DNA from: Candidatus Melainabacteria bacterium
GTDB lineage: Bacteria > Cyanobacteriota > Vampirovibrionia > Obscuribacterales > Obscuribacteraceae
Reading direction: 5' to 3'
DNA length: 64,000 bases
NCBI GenBank assembly: GCA_003963305.1
Contig: RXJR01000011.1
Coordinates: forward strand, 141,152 to 205,151
In this document: in pieces, positions 46,150 through 55,570 of the stretch
Position numbering within the stretch: the stretch's first letter is position 1
Layout of the letters: the number at the start of each line of letters is the position of its first letter
Position numbers and translations under genes: made by a program
Notes under the pieces: generated by a model
Told to the model about the DNA's origin: nothing
Database searches by the model: none
The model's input: the letters and a program-made list of their open reading frames with translations, nothing else

Positions 46150-47528
46150 GCTGTTTTCACCGTTTCGCCCTTCTTTTTTCTTCCACCCTCAACCTGAGTT
46201 TCAAAGTTACGACGTACAAAAAAGAGAATTAGAACTACAATTAGCCATGGTTCGAGAATTGCAATCGCAGCGGGGAGTATCGCCGGATTGTCAAATTTCC
46301 GCATGATCAAGAGATTGGCAATCGGAATCAGTGCTGTTTTTATGTTGAATTGAATACCTGGGATCATCGCAATCGTGGGCAGTGCCATCAGAAAGATCAT
46401 GGGCAGGCTGACCAGCATTTGTGCAGATTTTATAGTCTTCCCGTAGCCGGCGACGCACAAGTAGATAGCCGATAGCAATGCACCGGTACTGCAGAAAAAT
46501 GCCACCATCAACAGTACTTCCGGAAGGGTCGGGATCTGTATCATCTGTCTAATTCGATGAACCATGATCGCACCCATTGTCAGGTAATAACTGCCGGTAG
46601 TGATTGTCAGATGCTGAAAATCGCTTACCACCTGAGTCAGACTAAATGAATGACCGAGCATACTGCCAAACAAAAAGAGAACAAACAGACCCAGACAAAA
46701 CAGATTGAATGCTGCCCCGCCGATACAGATGGCAGCCACGGTGACAAATTTCGCGACAATTACAACCAGTCGATCGATAGGCAGCAGAAGCGTTGTAAGA
46801 AATGTTTTCTTCTCATGCTCTTCCGCCATCATACAAACGCTTGCTGGTCCACCAATTACTGTCATCATTAAAATCGTGAAGGTGACAAGCAATGCCACCA
46901 ACTTATCCAGCAATTCCTTGACTTCGCCATCTGTCGGTCCTGCCGTTTTAGGCTTCTTTAAACCCTTACGTTCGACAGTGAACACATTGAGAATATCGGT
47001 CGAAAGTCCCTTCTCCTGCAGCTTTGCCTTTAATCCTTTGAATCGAGCTTCGCGGATTTCCGTTTCAATCATCTCGGCAACCGTCCCTAGATGACTCGAC
47101 GTCTCGTGAGCTTGAATCGAAATCTCATTCGTAGCGGCATCGACTTGTACTACTGCAATGGCGTTCCGTTTCAGTTCAGCTAATTTTGGAGAGTCTGTCG
47201 CAACCAAACTTGCATCGCGCGAACGCTCATCAACCGCCGAACTGCCTGGCAAAGAACCGGCAGATGAAGCATTGTCTTCAATGACAGTAAAGTGCTTCTT
47301 CAGCCGCAGTCCTTCGGCTATTGCGGCTGAAAGCGGTGAGACACCTTTGACATACACGACATCTCTGTTTTTCTCTTGCATGCTGGCGTACCAGAGCGAT
47401 GCTTCATTCACAAAAACAGCCGACAATGGATAAAGCACTAGCGGCAGCAAGAACGCATAGATCAATACATCCGGGTCACGGGCGCAACAGGTCAATTCTT
47501 TGCGTAAAACCAACCAGAAGTTATTCAT
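46146..47528 (-). CDS. ABC-2 type permease (NatB-like, 460 aa)
   Basis: The N-terminal helix (about 22-45) is followed by an extracytoplasmic domain of about 185 residues, then six hydrophobic segments. These include LLVTFTILMMTVIGGPASVC, FVTVAAICIGGAAFNLFCLG, MLVSLPMIFLMALPTIAMI and AIAILEPWLIVVLILFFV. The C-terminus is basic. The layout is that of NatB/ABC-2 family subunits. It overlaps the ATPase gene by 4 nt and pairs with it and the CPBP-fused permease. Confidence 0.88.
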   Translation of the reverse strand: MNNFWLVLRKELTCCARDPDVLIYAFLLPLVLYPLSAVFVNEASLWYASMQEKNRDVVYVKGVSPLSAAIAEGLRLKKHFTVIEDNASSAGSLPGSSAVDERSRDASLVATDSPKLAELKRNAIAVVQVDAATNEISIQAHETSSHLGTVAEMIETEIREARFKGLKAKLQEKGLSTDILNVFTVERKGLKKPKTAGPTDGEVKELLDKLVALLVTFTILMMTVIGGPASVCMMAEEHEKKTFLTTLLLPIDRLVVIVAKFVTVAAICIGGAAFNLFCLGLFVLFLFGSMLGHSFSLTQVVSDFQHLTITTGSYYLTMGAIMVHRIRQMIQIPTLPEVLLMVAFFCSTGALLSAIYLCVAGYGKTIKSAQMLVSLPMIFLMALPTIAMIPGIQFNIKTALIPIANLLIMRKFDNPAILPAAIAILEPWLIVVLILFFVRRNFETQVEGGRKKKGETVKTA

Positions 47529-47579
47529 TGATTTCGAGGATCACGATAGTAAACGGACGAAAGCTTTGAGCAAAATTCG

Positions 47580-48689
47580 TTAATAGCGTGCCCTATAATC
47601 GAAAGTTTTGATTGCATCCGCCAAACCTTGCGCCAAACCAACCTTTCGAAGATGCTCGAAAGATACAGTCTGCACTATATCAAAATGGGCCCCATTAGCC
47701 ACCAGATTATTGTCGATCTCGGCTAGAAATTGTTGACCCATGAAATCTCGTCCACCAATCTGAAAGAAAACAACAGTCAGCTCACGTGGGTCCTGAATCA
47801 TGTTGCTCGCATGAATCAAAACATCTTTGACCATCTGCACCTGCTCCCGAGGATGGGGCACTCCGTCAGTGATCACGGCGATCAAGCGCGGTTTAGCGCC
47901 ATCACTGCGACTGTTCATCAAATAGTCGTTAAGTCTGTCAGCCAGGGGTTCAGCAAGCCTGGTGTTAAGAGCAAGCGGCGTGCGCGCGAATAAGGTTGTA
48001 ATCTGCTGTGGACTCTGATGCTCATACACAACAAAATTGCGATTGAAAGAGGTGAGCGTTATTCCCTGCCCTGCAAAGGGAGCCAATTGGCGGGCCAGGT
48101 CAACAGACTGAGCACCGCACCAGCCCCATCGAGACATCAATCCGGGGCAATCGGGTCGGCGCATAGACATTGACGCATCAACGATCAACTCCACATCATA
48201 CCGAGAGAGCACGCGAGCAGTTTCAGAAACCTTAGCCGCAAACATCTGCTCCTGATTTTGCTCAACGAAGTCTGACAGGCGCTCAGCATTCATCTGGAAG
48301 GGCGTTTTCGATTGCAACGCAGTATCAGGCCGCGGCAGCCTCAGTTTAAGGTCGATTGACCCAGATTGAACGCCTGCCTGAGCGGATGAGTTGTCTTGTT
48401 CAGCGCCCGTTAACACCTTAGAAAACCCAGCCTGACCATACAGCAGCTTACCTTTTCCCGGACTATTGTCTGTCGGCTGAGCAGGGTCCGAGACCGGAGA
48501 CGGAGCGGAGACCGGAGAGGGAGCGGAGACCGGAGAGGGAGCAGAGTTTGCCCGGCGAAAAGACGGTGCAGGCATCGGAGTCTGTGCATTAACAGGCTGA
48601 ATTAAAAAGCTGTCGCATTTGAATGCTAAAAAAACGGCGCAAAAGAGAAGCGACAGCAAGGAAAAAGCGGCTGTGGATTTCGTACTCAT
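47580..48689 (-). CDS. exported von Willebrand factor A domain protein (369 aa)
   Basis: The ATG at 48689 (MSTKSTAAF) gives a signal peptide or anchor (about 6-30); a GTG at 48731, 3 nt after the upstream stop, is an alternative. A Pro/Ser-rich tandem linker (SAPSPV repeated) follows. The VWA domain spans about 165-360 and has the metal-binding MIDAS pattern: DASMSMR (DxSxS) and VITDGVPHP. Such domains bind other proteins through a metal ion. It is directly downstream of the methyltransferase gene. Confidence 0.85.
   Translation of the reverse strand: MSTKSTAAFSLLSLLFCAVFLAFKCDSFLIQPVNAQTPMPAPSFRRANSAPSPVSAPSPVSAPSPVSDPAQPTDNSPGKGKLLYGQAGFSKVLTGAEQDNSSAQAGVQSGSIDLKLRLPRPDTALQSKTPFQMNAERLSDFVEQNQEQMFAAKVSETARVLSRYDVELIVDASMSMRRPDCPGLMSRWGWCGAQSVDLARQLAPFAGQGITLTSFNRNFVVYEHQSPQQITTLFARTPLALNTRLAEPLADRLNDYLMNSRSDGAKPRLIAVITDGVPHPREQVQMVKDVLIHASNMIQDPRELTVVFFQIGGRDFMGQQFLAEIDNNLVANGAHFDIVQTVSFEHLRKVGLAQGLADAIKTFDYRARY
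48488..48541. repeat. 18-bp tandem repeat inside the VWA gene
   Basis: Three in-frame units of CGGAGACCGGAGAGGGAG (first unit diverged) encode the SAPSPV linker. Copy number probably changes by slippage without breaking the frame. Confidence 0.85.
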
Positions 48690-48734
48690 ACATCTATAAA
48701 CGTCGAATCCGACCAAAAAGTTCAAAACCACAGA

Positions 48735-51512
48735 TTAAATATGAGTGGAAACAGCCCTCGTCAAACGCCAACCAGGCAGGCCATCTTCATTGCCGAGAAG
48801 TTCGCTTCGCCCGCCTGTTTTCAAGGTTCTAAAGGCATCCAATGTCAGTACAGTCTGCCTTGCCTCAGGAGGCTTTTCTTTGTCGACTCTCCAGAACCCG
48901 CGCGGGCTCGCTTTTAGCTCCGAAGTCCCGCCGCGTTTCGCCCTTCTGCCCGGCTGCACACTATCACAGCCCCGCAAAATATACTCCAGATCGTCGACGT
49001 CCAGCCCGTATATATCGGCGATCAAGGCATCAAGCGCACAACGGAGCCGAAGTCGTTCGGTCTCCTCAAGTTTTGAACTATTCTCAGCCGGAGACATAAA
49101 TGCTTTGAGCGCCGGGGCAAAGTGCCTTTCATTCCAATTCAGGCGCGCCGCAATTTCTAAGATCGCGACATCTGAAAAAAGCAGTTCCGGTCGAGGCAGA
49201 AAACACTCCTGCAAAATGAAGTAATTGAGATTATTTCCAACCAGTCGCAAACGCAACAAATAATCGAAAACAAAACTGTTTAAACAAGCTGACAGAGCTA
49301 AAACAACCTTCGGGTCCGAACAGTGGAAAGTGGGTACGGAGTTGCCGCATGGGTACTGTCCCAGGCAAGCAGCGATCATTGAACGCATGTTCGTCGCAGA
49401 ACCCACACCGAGAAATCCGAGTTTGAGAGCACCAATATCGGTACCAGATTCAGCGACAAGCCGGCTGCCAGAATCGGCACCAGGCTCCCTGCCGGACAGT
49501 CCACTCGTCGCCAGTCCATTCGCAGCCAATCCCTTCGCAGCCAACTCCTTGACCGATACCAGATACTGAGGCAAAACTCTTCCATCCGGAACCGGCAACC
49601 AGAGTGCCTGTCGTCCCTTTCCCCGGACCCAGCCCTTTTGCGACACATCGAACTGCCCGATCATCCGTCCCTCATAAAGAGGCAAAGCGATCTCAACAAT
49701 ATCTTCCTCAGCAATTACAAAGCCACCACATGCAGAGGCAAACCATTCACAACTATCACCGGCACGGGCAACGGGTACACTATCAGTCCCGGATCCTTTC
49801 CAGTGACCCAAAAGCCACCTGCCCCGAACATCAGCCTTATAGCCGCGATGCTCGGCATCGTCACGCAAAATAAATTTGCTCGAATCGTTTGTCATATCAA
49901 ACTCACGGCGAAATTTCAGATCGAAAGTCGTCGCAAATTCCTCGAACCGAATATTGTTATTCGCAAGTTTTTCGACCAACTGCAAGTCGCGCACACTGTC
50001 AACTTCCGGTACAGACAGCCAATTGGGACTGATCAATTTCAACTGTGCCAGCGTCAATTTGATCGGTTGACACTCTTTAGCATGTTCGATACTGCGAAGG
50101 TCAAAACTGGCAGTCAACTCTTTTGTTTCGCCGCTTTTTCGAACATGAAGCAAGCAAAATTTAAAAGAGCGATGGATTTCGAAAATTCCTTCTGAATTTT
50201 GAAAAGCCCGTAAATAGCGCCACTCATGGTCTCTCAAAAGAGCTTGCCTGAGCTCGGATGATCCTTTATCAGAGTACAAACTGGACGGAACAATCAAAGA
50301 CACGACTCCGCCCGACCTGACAATCATCAACGACAATTCAACAAATAATTTGTAGGCGTTGATATCAGATGTACCTTGCATTCTGAAGCAACCGCTGTTT
50401 AGAATCCACTGACTGAACAGCTTATAGTTGTTCCGATATCGCATCCATTCATCATCTACATCAGCCTCAGCCCGCAGTTCATCTTGTTTTCGCAAAGCTT
50501 CCTGCTTACCGAGCGTCCAGAACCGTTCATGTTTTTGCTGAAAGAACTCACGCGAATTCGGCTTGATTATCTCCCAGGGCGGATTGCCCAGAACAGCATC
50601 AAATCCCGAATCACTTGAACTAAAAAGAGCAGGAAATTGCAGCGGCCAGTGGAAGTACTTAAAGGGATTGATATCACCATCTGCGCTTCCCAACAGATCA
50701 TTACAGAGAGAATCACTCTCAGCCTGTCCAAAATCTTTGCTCTTCTGCAGTTCTTCAACGAGACGTGAACCGGGCAAGATTCCTACAAGCGAATTGCCGC
50801 ATTTCAACTTCTGCTCAAGCGCAATCTCAATCTCCTCATGCGGCGTGATACCACACTGCAAAGCAAGTAAATGTCGAGCAACACGCACCGCCGCAAAGTC
50901 GAGGTCGACTCCATATAGACAATTGACGGCAACATCTCGGCGACATTCAACAAGAGTAGATGTGGCATCACCTGCAAAAGAACGACTCTCGAAGAGACGC
51001 TCCGATAGATAAGAAAGCGCTGCGCTCAGAAAGATTCCACAGCCCATAGAAGGGTCGACAATTTTCAGCGCTAGAATTCTCTCAGGGCTCAAGAGTTGGC
51101 CTGATGGAGTGAAAACCAGTTCTTTCAGTGCATCTTCCACTGTTAAGGAAGCCAGATTTAACGGCGTGTAGAAATTGCCGAGCTGTTTTTTACTCTTTTC
51201 AATAGCTACTACGGAGCACTGTCCTGATTTCCCGCCTTTCACCGTATAGAGCAAGAGATGCTCATAAGCGCAGCCAAGCAACGTGCACAACTCATCCGTA
51301 GACACTGTGATCTTGGCTGACTGCAAATAACCGGGCAAAAACTTGACGGCGTCAACAAACAAGTCGGGAAGAATTTCAGCACAATTGCAAATTTCGCTTT
51401 TGCAATTTTCAACCAGGCGCTGCCGCACAAAAGCGATCGCTACCTCTTTCAGTTGATCGAGGAGCCGCTCATCCAATTTTTCATGCTGCAACAATTTGCT
51501 TTGCCCGGACAT
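48735..51512 (-). CDS. Eco57I-like N6-adenine DNA methyltransferase (925 aa)
   Basis: SAM-binding motif I is IVDPSMGCGIFL (about 151-162) and the catalytic motif IV is AVLGNPPWEIIKP (NPPW at 310-313). Before them lies LGNFYTPLNLASLTVEDAL, typical of type IIG/BREX-PglX-like methylases. The C-terminal half is a TaqI/Eco57I-type specificity region. It contains a low-complexity insert near residues 655-690 (LAAKGLAANGLATSGLSG) built of in-frame 15-bp repeats. No nuclease motif was seen in the N-terminal 110 residues, and no separate restriction gene is adjacent, so it may be an orphan methylase. It ends 3 nt before an alternative start of the VWA gene. Confidence 0.85.
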   Translation of the reverse strand: MSGQSKLLQHEKLDERLLDQLKEVAIAFVRQRLVENCKSEICNCAEILPDLFVDAVKFLPGYLQSAKITVSTDELCTLLGCAYEHLLLYTVKGGKSGQCSVVAIEKSKKQLGNFYTPLNLASLTVEDALKELVFTPSGQLLSPERILALKIVDPSMGCGIFLSAALSYLSERLFESRSFAGDATSTLVECRRDVAVNCLYGVDLDFAAVRVARHLLALQCGITPHEEIEIALEQKLKCGNSLVGILPGSRLVEELQKSKDFGQAESDSLCNDLLGSADGDINPFKYFHWPLQFPALFSSSDSGFDAVLGNPPWEIIKPNSREFFQQKHERFWTLGKQEALRKQDELRAEADVDDEWMRYRNNYKLFSQWILNSGCFRMQGTSDINAYKLFVELSLMIVRSGGVVSLIVPSSLYSDKGSSELRQALLRDHEWRYLRAFQNSEGIFEIHRSFKFCLLHVRKSGETKELTASFDLRSIEHAKECQPIKLTLAQLKLISPNWLSVPEVDSVRDLQLVEKLANNNIRFEEFATTFDLKFRREFDMTNDSSKFILRDDAEHRGYKADVRGRWLLGHWKGSGTDSVPVARAGDSCEWFASACGGFVIAEEDIVEIALPLYEGRMIGQFDVSQKGWVRGKGRQALWLPVPDGRVLPQYLVSVKELAAKGLAANGLATSGLSGREPGADSGSRLVAESGTDIGALKLGFLGVGSATNMRSMIAACLGQYPCGNSVPTFHCSDPKVVLALSACLNSFVFDYLLRLRLVGNNLNYFILQECFLPRPELLFSDVAILEIAARLNWNERHFAPALKAFMSPAENSSKLEETERLRLRCALDALIADIYGLDVDDLEYILRGCDSVQPGRRAKRGGTSELKASPRGFWRVDKEKPPEARQTVLTLDAFRTLKTGGRSELLGNEDGLPGWRLTRAVSTHI

Positions 51513-51586
51513 GCCGACATTGTATGCCCTGCGCCAGACAGCGAGCGAGTGAATTTTTTATCTGAAAGCGCAGCGAGAGCGATGGT

Positions 51587-53287
51587 TTATGCGGGCTTGC
51601 CCCAATACCAACCCTGTCCGAATTCTATGCCGATCTCCAAAAGCAGATCCAGTTCGTCTTTTCTTTCGATGCCTTCGGCAATGAGCTCAGCACCCAGTGC
51701 GTTCACAACTTTCACAAGTCGGCGCAACAACCGAGCCTTCGCTGGTTCATCTGCTATTCCCGACACATACTTACGGTCAATCTTGACGATGTCCGGCTCG
51801 AGAATGATCAAACTTTCAAGCGAAGAACGCCCGAACCCAACGTCATCGATAGCCACCAAAATTCCGTTTTCCTTCAAGGCGGCAACGTGATCTCTCAAAT
51901 ATGCAGGGTCGCCTATAAACTGTTGTTCGCTGATTTCAATGCAGAAATTGCCCGGTTTTCGATTCGGCGGAAACAAGGTCAACAGCCTGTCTATTGGCGT
52001 GTCGATGATCGTCGAAGGGAATAAATTGACGTGGAAGCGAGTATTTTGATCAAATTTGGGATCAAGACTGGCATTCAGACACGTTTTCAGACATCGCAAA
52101 TCAACAATGGTAAGCAAATTATATTCACAACTGACCCGGAAGAGGTCGTCAGGCATCTCGAAAGCGCCAGCAGGACCGCGGCTGAGGATCTCATGTCCGA
52201 AAATCGACTGATCTTTCAAGCGATACAGCGGCATAGAGACGGCTCTGAAGCAATCGCCCTTACGCAGCTTTTCGGTTAGCTCGGCAAGCGCCTCTTTATC
52301 AGCATTCTCGACGTTGTTCTTGTGCTTTTCGCCTGACGAGACGCGATTTTTTCCAAGCAATTTGCTTTCGCGAATAGCCAGTCGTGCCAGGGACAACACT
52401 TCTTCAATCGAACAGAACTCATACGGAAGCGCGAGCACTCCTAAACTGGCAGTCACGCGAATCGTCTCGGAGGCCAGGCGCAGTGGACTTTCAGCCACAG
52501 ACAGACGAATCTTCTCGGCAACCAACATGCCTTCAGCCAGCCTGGTGTCAGGCAGGAGCAACAAAAATTCATCGCCGCCAATGCGGGCAATATGATCGGT
52601 AGGTCGCACCGTTTCACGCAGCCGACCAGAGATCTCCTTGAGAACAACATCACCGACTGCGTGACCAAGCGACGCATTGATGCGATCAAAATCGTCGCAA
52701 TCGAGCATTACCGCAACCAGGTTCCAGCCCTGGCGTTGAGCACGATTGAATTCGCTTTGCAGTGCTCTCTCCAACCCGATGCGATTTAATACCTCTGTCA
52801 GCGCATCGATATTGGCCAGGGTTTCCAATCGACTGGTAGCCGCTTCGAGCCTGAAGGTCGCATCCTTCAAAGCCTCTTCAGTTTTCTTCAGCTCAACTGC
52901 ATGGCGCATCGATTGAAGCAAGGCGCGATGGTCGATTCCCTGCTTCATCAGGTAATCGTGAGCTCCATTGCGAACCGCTTCGACCGCGACTTTTTCTTCC
53001 TCCGAGTTACTGAGAACCAGCACAGGCACTCGGCCCGCCTGCTCCTTCACACGCAAAAACGCGTCTAATCCGTTCTCAGTCGATAACGACAGTAATACTA
53101 AGTCGACACCACCTTCCCCTAACCTCGTCAAGCCTTTGCTGAGGCGGTCGGTGAATTCCATTGCGAAGTTGGCCCCTGCCGCTTCGCGAAGCACCTCTCG
53201 AAGCGAGCTGGCTTCCCGAGTGTTCTCTTCAATCAGCAGGACCTTTGTTTTTTCCAGTTCCATCTGTGCCGTACCAGTTGATTCCAT
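51587..53287 (-). CDS. pseudo-receiver-GGDEF-EAL cyclic di-GMP protein (566 aa)
   Basis: The receiver-like domain (about 14-130) has Ser67 where the phospho-Asp should be (VDLVLLSLS), so it is probably not phosphorylated. A coiled linker follows. The GGDEF domain (about 160-320) has an intact GGDEF at 237-241 and the inhibitory RxxD site (RPTD 228-231). The EAL domain (about 345-566) has E366 in HEILSRG, Asn in HVNLFPS, EISEQQF, IDDVGFGRSSL, KIDRKY and AEGIE; these match active phosphodiesterases, though the first motif is EIL rather than EAL. It may both make and break c-di-GMP. Confidence 0.93.
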   Translation of the reverse strand: MESTGTAQMELEKTKVLLIEENTREASSLREVLREAAGANFAMEFTDRLSKGLTRLGEGGVDLVLLSLSTENGLDAFLRVKEQAGRVPVLVLSNSEEEKVAVEAVRNGAHDYLMKQGIDHRALLQSMRHAVELKKTEEALKDATFRLEAATSRLETLANIDALTEVLNRIGLERALQSEFNRAQRQGWNLVAVMLDCDDFDRINASLGHAVGDVVLKEISGRLRETVRPTDHIARIGGDEFLLLLPDTRLAEGMLVAEKIRLSVAESPLRLASETIRVTASLGVLALPYEFCSIEEVLSLARLAIRESKLLGKNRVSSGEKHKNNVENADKEALAELTEKLRKGDCFRAVSMPLYRLKDQSIFGHEILSRGPAGAFEMPDDLFRVSCEYNLLTIVDLRCLKTCLNASLDPKFDQNTRFHVNLFPSTIIDTPIDRLLTLFPPNRKPGNFCIEISEQQFIGDPAYLRDHVAALKENGILVAIDDVGFGRSSLESLIILEPDIVKIDRKYVSGIADEPAKARLLRRLVKVVNALGAELIAEGIERKDELDLLLEIGIEFGQGWYWGKPA

Positions 53288-53475
53288 TTTGATTTGCTCG
53301 AAAACCCGTTTATACCAGGAAGTTGTAAATAGTAATTGTTGCCAAGCGCGGATCGGCTAAGATCGCCCTCCAATTTCTTGCCATTCCCGGAAAGAGGAAA
53401 GTCATATCGCATTTCCTTTCTAATTGTTCCCAACATGTGCTCGATTTAGTAGTCGATTTCATCAGTCCATGTAAC

Positions 53476-54513
53476 ATGAACAAGATTATGAATGGCGCCG
53501 AAGAGCAAAAAGCACCGCCGTCACGCGGCTCAAATATAGCAAAACAGTTAATGGCGCTGGCTATTGCGGCTCTATTCCTGTGGTTGTCATTTAAAGATGC
53601 AAACTTTGGAAAAATCTGGGAGCTTGCCAAACAAGCCAAGCCAGAATTTCTATTCTGGGTTTTCGCCACAGCAGTTATCAGCCACCTGCTCAGGGCATGG
53701 CGCTGGATTTTTCTGCTGAAACCTCTGACCGATAAAAAAATCAGCCTTTTCAACTCATTTTGTGCCGTCATTTATGGATATGCAATCAACATTGTCATTC
53801 CGCGTGGCGGCGAAGTAGCCAGACTGATCTCCATCAGCAAGAGCGAGAACCTGCCATGGATGGGCGTCTTGCCCACAATGTTCATCGACCGATTGCTCGA
53901 TATTGCCATGCTGGGCTGCCTTTTGGGCATGACTCTGACCCAGCTGCCGAAACAAATTCTGGACAAAGCGCCCCTCCTTATTCCAGGCGGTATTGCCATT
54001 ACGATTTGCAGCATAGCGGGTCTGTTGTCACTGCCCCTTGCTTCGCAGATGATCCGCTGGTTCGCCAATTTACCTGCGATTAAGCAGCGGCTTTCGCCTA
54101 AACTGGCTCAGACATTTGAAAATCTTGCCACTCAATTCAGTGTCGGCACTAAGTCATTGACAGATCCGGCAGCCTATCCAGCCATTGCCATCATGACGGT
54201 GCTTATCTGGTTTTTCTATTGGGTCAACTACTACTGCATGGTCTTTGCGCTTGGTCTAGAGTCTCGCGTTTCGGCTATGCAATGCCTGGTCGTTTTCACA
54301 ATCGGCTCATTTGGTGTGCTGATTCCAACCCCGGGCAATGTTGGCAGCTTTCACTACCTGGTCAGCCAGGCCATGCAATTCACATGCGGGCTGGACGAGA
54401 ATCAATCACTGGCGTTTGCCACCGTGCTGCACTTCTTCTGCGCCATCCTGGCTATCTGCGCTACGGCCGCGGCATGCTGGATATGGCAACAGTCCCGTCC
54501 GAAGAACCGATAA
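53476..54513 (+). CDS. UPF0104/LPG-synthase-type (AglD/MprF-like) integral membrane protein
   Basis: About eight membrane helices and no soluble catalytic domain. Conserved spots are FRxWRW-like LLRAWRWIFLL, PRGGEVARL, FIDRLLDIAML and LIPTPGNVGSFHYLVSQA near the end. The family covers the flippase half of MprF and AglD-like lipid carriers; the substrate is unknown. No strong ribosome site; ATGs at 53476 and 53488 are both possible. It is divergent from the c-di-GMP gene. Confidence 0.85.
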   Translation: MNKIMNGAEEQKAPPSRGSNIAKQLMALAIAALFLWLSFKDANFGKIWELAKQAKPEFLFWVFATAVISHLLRAWRWIFLLKPLTDKKISLFNSFCAVIYGYAINIVIPRGGEVARLISISKSENLPWMGVLPTMFIDRLLDIAMLGCLLGMTLTQLPKQILDKAPLLIPGGIAITICSIAGLLSLPLASQMIRWFANLPAIKQRLSPKLAQTFENLATQFSVGTKSLTDPAAYPAIAIMTVLIWFFYWVNYYCMVFALGLESRVSAMQCLVVFTIGSFGVLIPTPGNVGSFHYLVSQAMQFTCGLDENQSLAFATVLHFFCAILAICATAAACWIWQQSRPKNR

Positions 54514-54642
54514 CTTAACACCAAACCGGCGAACCGCATCAATTCATATTGCACTTTCCGGTCGAGCCGAATTGCACCTTTCCAAACCTACTTTCTAAGT
54601 TAGAGTAGGTAAGGAGAGCACACTCATTACCAGGGTCACTGA

Positions 54643-55551
54643 TTGTCTGGGATCAACGAAACGCTTAAGGAAATAGAGCGCCCCAAGCGTGCGCTTGTAT
54701 TGTCTGGCGGCGGAGCACGCGGCGCCTACGAAGTTGGCGTGCTCAAGGCGTTGCGCGAGCAGGGGATAGAATACGATCTAGCCTTTGGCACTAGCATTGG
54801 TGGCATCAACGCTGCTTTCTACGTGCAGGGAAAAATCGACCGCATGGAGGAATTGTGGACCTCTCTCAAAGCAACAGACATCTTTCGATTTCCAAACATC
54901 GAGCAAATCAGAAGCATCATACGAGGCAGTCGCTGGGGGTTGTTTGACACAAACCCGCTAGAAGAATTGCTTTACCGCGAAATGAACCTGGATCAATTCA
55001 AAAATAGCCCGACCAGGGTAGGCTTTCTCACAACTGATTTGTGCACGCTTGAGACGCGGATGGTGACAAGCGATGATATCAATTCGCACAAAGAATTGAT
55101 CGATATACTGATGGCATCTTCAGCATTGCCGATTCTGTTCCCGGCTCGCACTCTCTTTGGAGAGGGATTTTGGATTGATGGCGGTCTGGTGCGTAACACG
55201 CCCATTCAAACCGCGATCAACATGGGGGCGAAGGAGATACACATCGTCCTTGTCGAGGCGGAAAATGACGGGGTCTGCCCGAGCAACATGGTGCAAGTGC
55301 TGGCTCGCTGCGCCGATATTCTTCTTTATGCGTCGGCTCGCGACGGTATCAGACTGGTGCATGAATACAACAAACTCGTGCATTCAGGACAGTTCGACAA
55401 TGCAGAAGCAGAAATAGAACCGCTCGTTATCAAAGTTTTCCAACCAAGCGGCAAAGTAAATACGGGAATCCTGGGAATCGATCCTCTACGCTCAGTGCGA
55501 TTGATTGAACAGGGATATTTCGAAGCGATGTCACTTCTGGCGCTTGTCTGA
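54643..55551 (+). CDS. patatin-like phospholipase (302 aa)
   Basis: The serine/aspartate dyad is clear: oxyanion loop LSGGGARGAYEVG, nucleophile elbow GTSIGG, and catalytic Asp in WIDGGLVRNTP. The family (RssA/NTE) cuts fatty acids from phospholipids or lysophospholipids. The start is a TTG right after an in-frame stop. AAGGAG at 54611 is too far, so initiation is uncertain. It is 19 nt ahead of a secreted protein, probably one operon. Confidence 0.92.
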   Translation: MSGINETLKEIERPKRALVLSGGGARGAYEVGVLKALREQGIEYDLAFGTSIGGINAAFYVQGKIDRMEELWTSLKATDIFRFPNIEQIRSIIRGSRWGLFDTNPLEELLYREMNLDQFKNSPTRVGFLTTDLCTLETRMVTSDDINSHKELIDILMASSALPILFPARTLFGEGFWIDGGLVRNTPIQTAINMGAKEIHIVLVEAENDGVCPSNMVQVLARCADILLYASARDGIRLVHEYNKLVHSGQFDNAEAEIEPLVIKVFQPSGKVNTGILGIDPLRSVRLIEQGYFEAMSLLALV

Positions 55552-55570
55552 TGCTTTGCAGGAGAACAGT

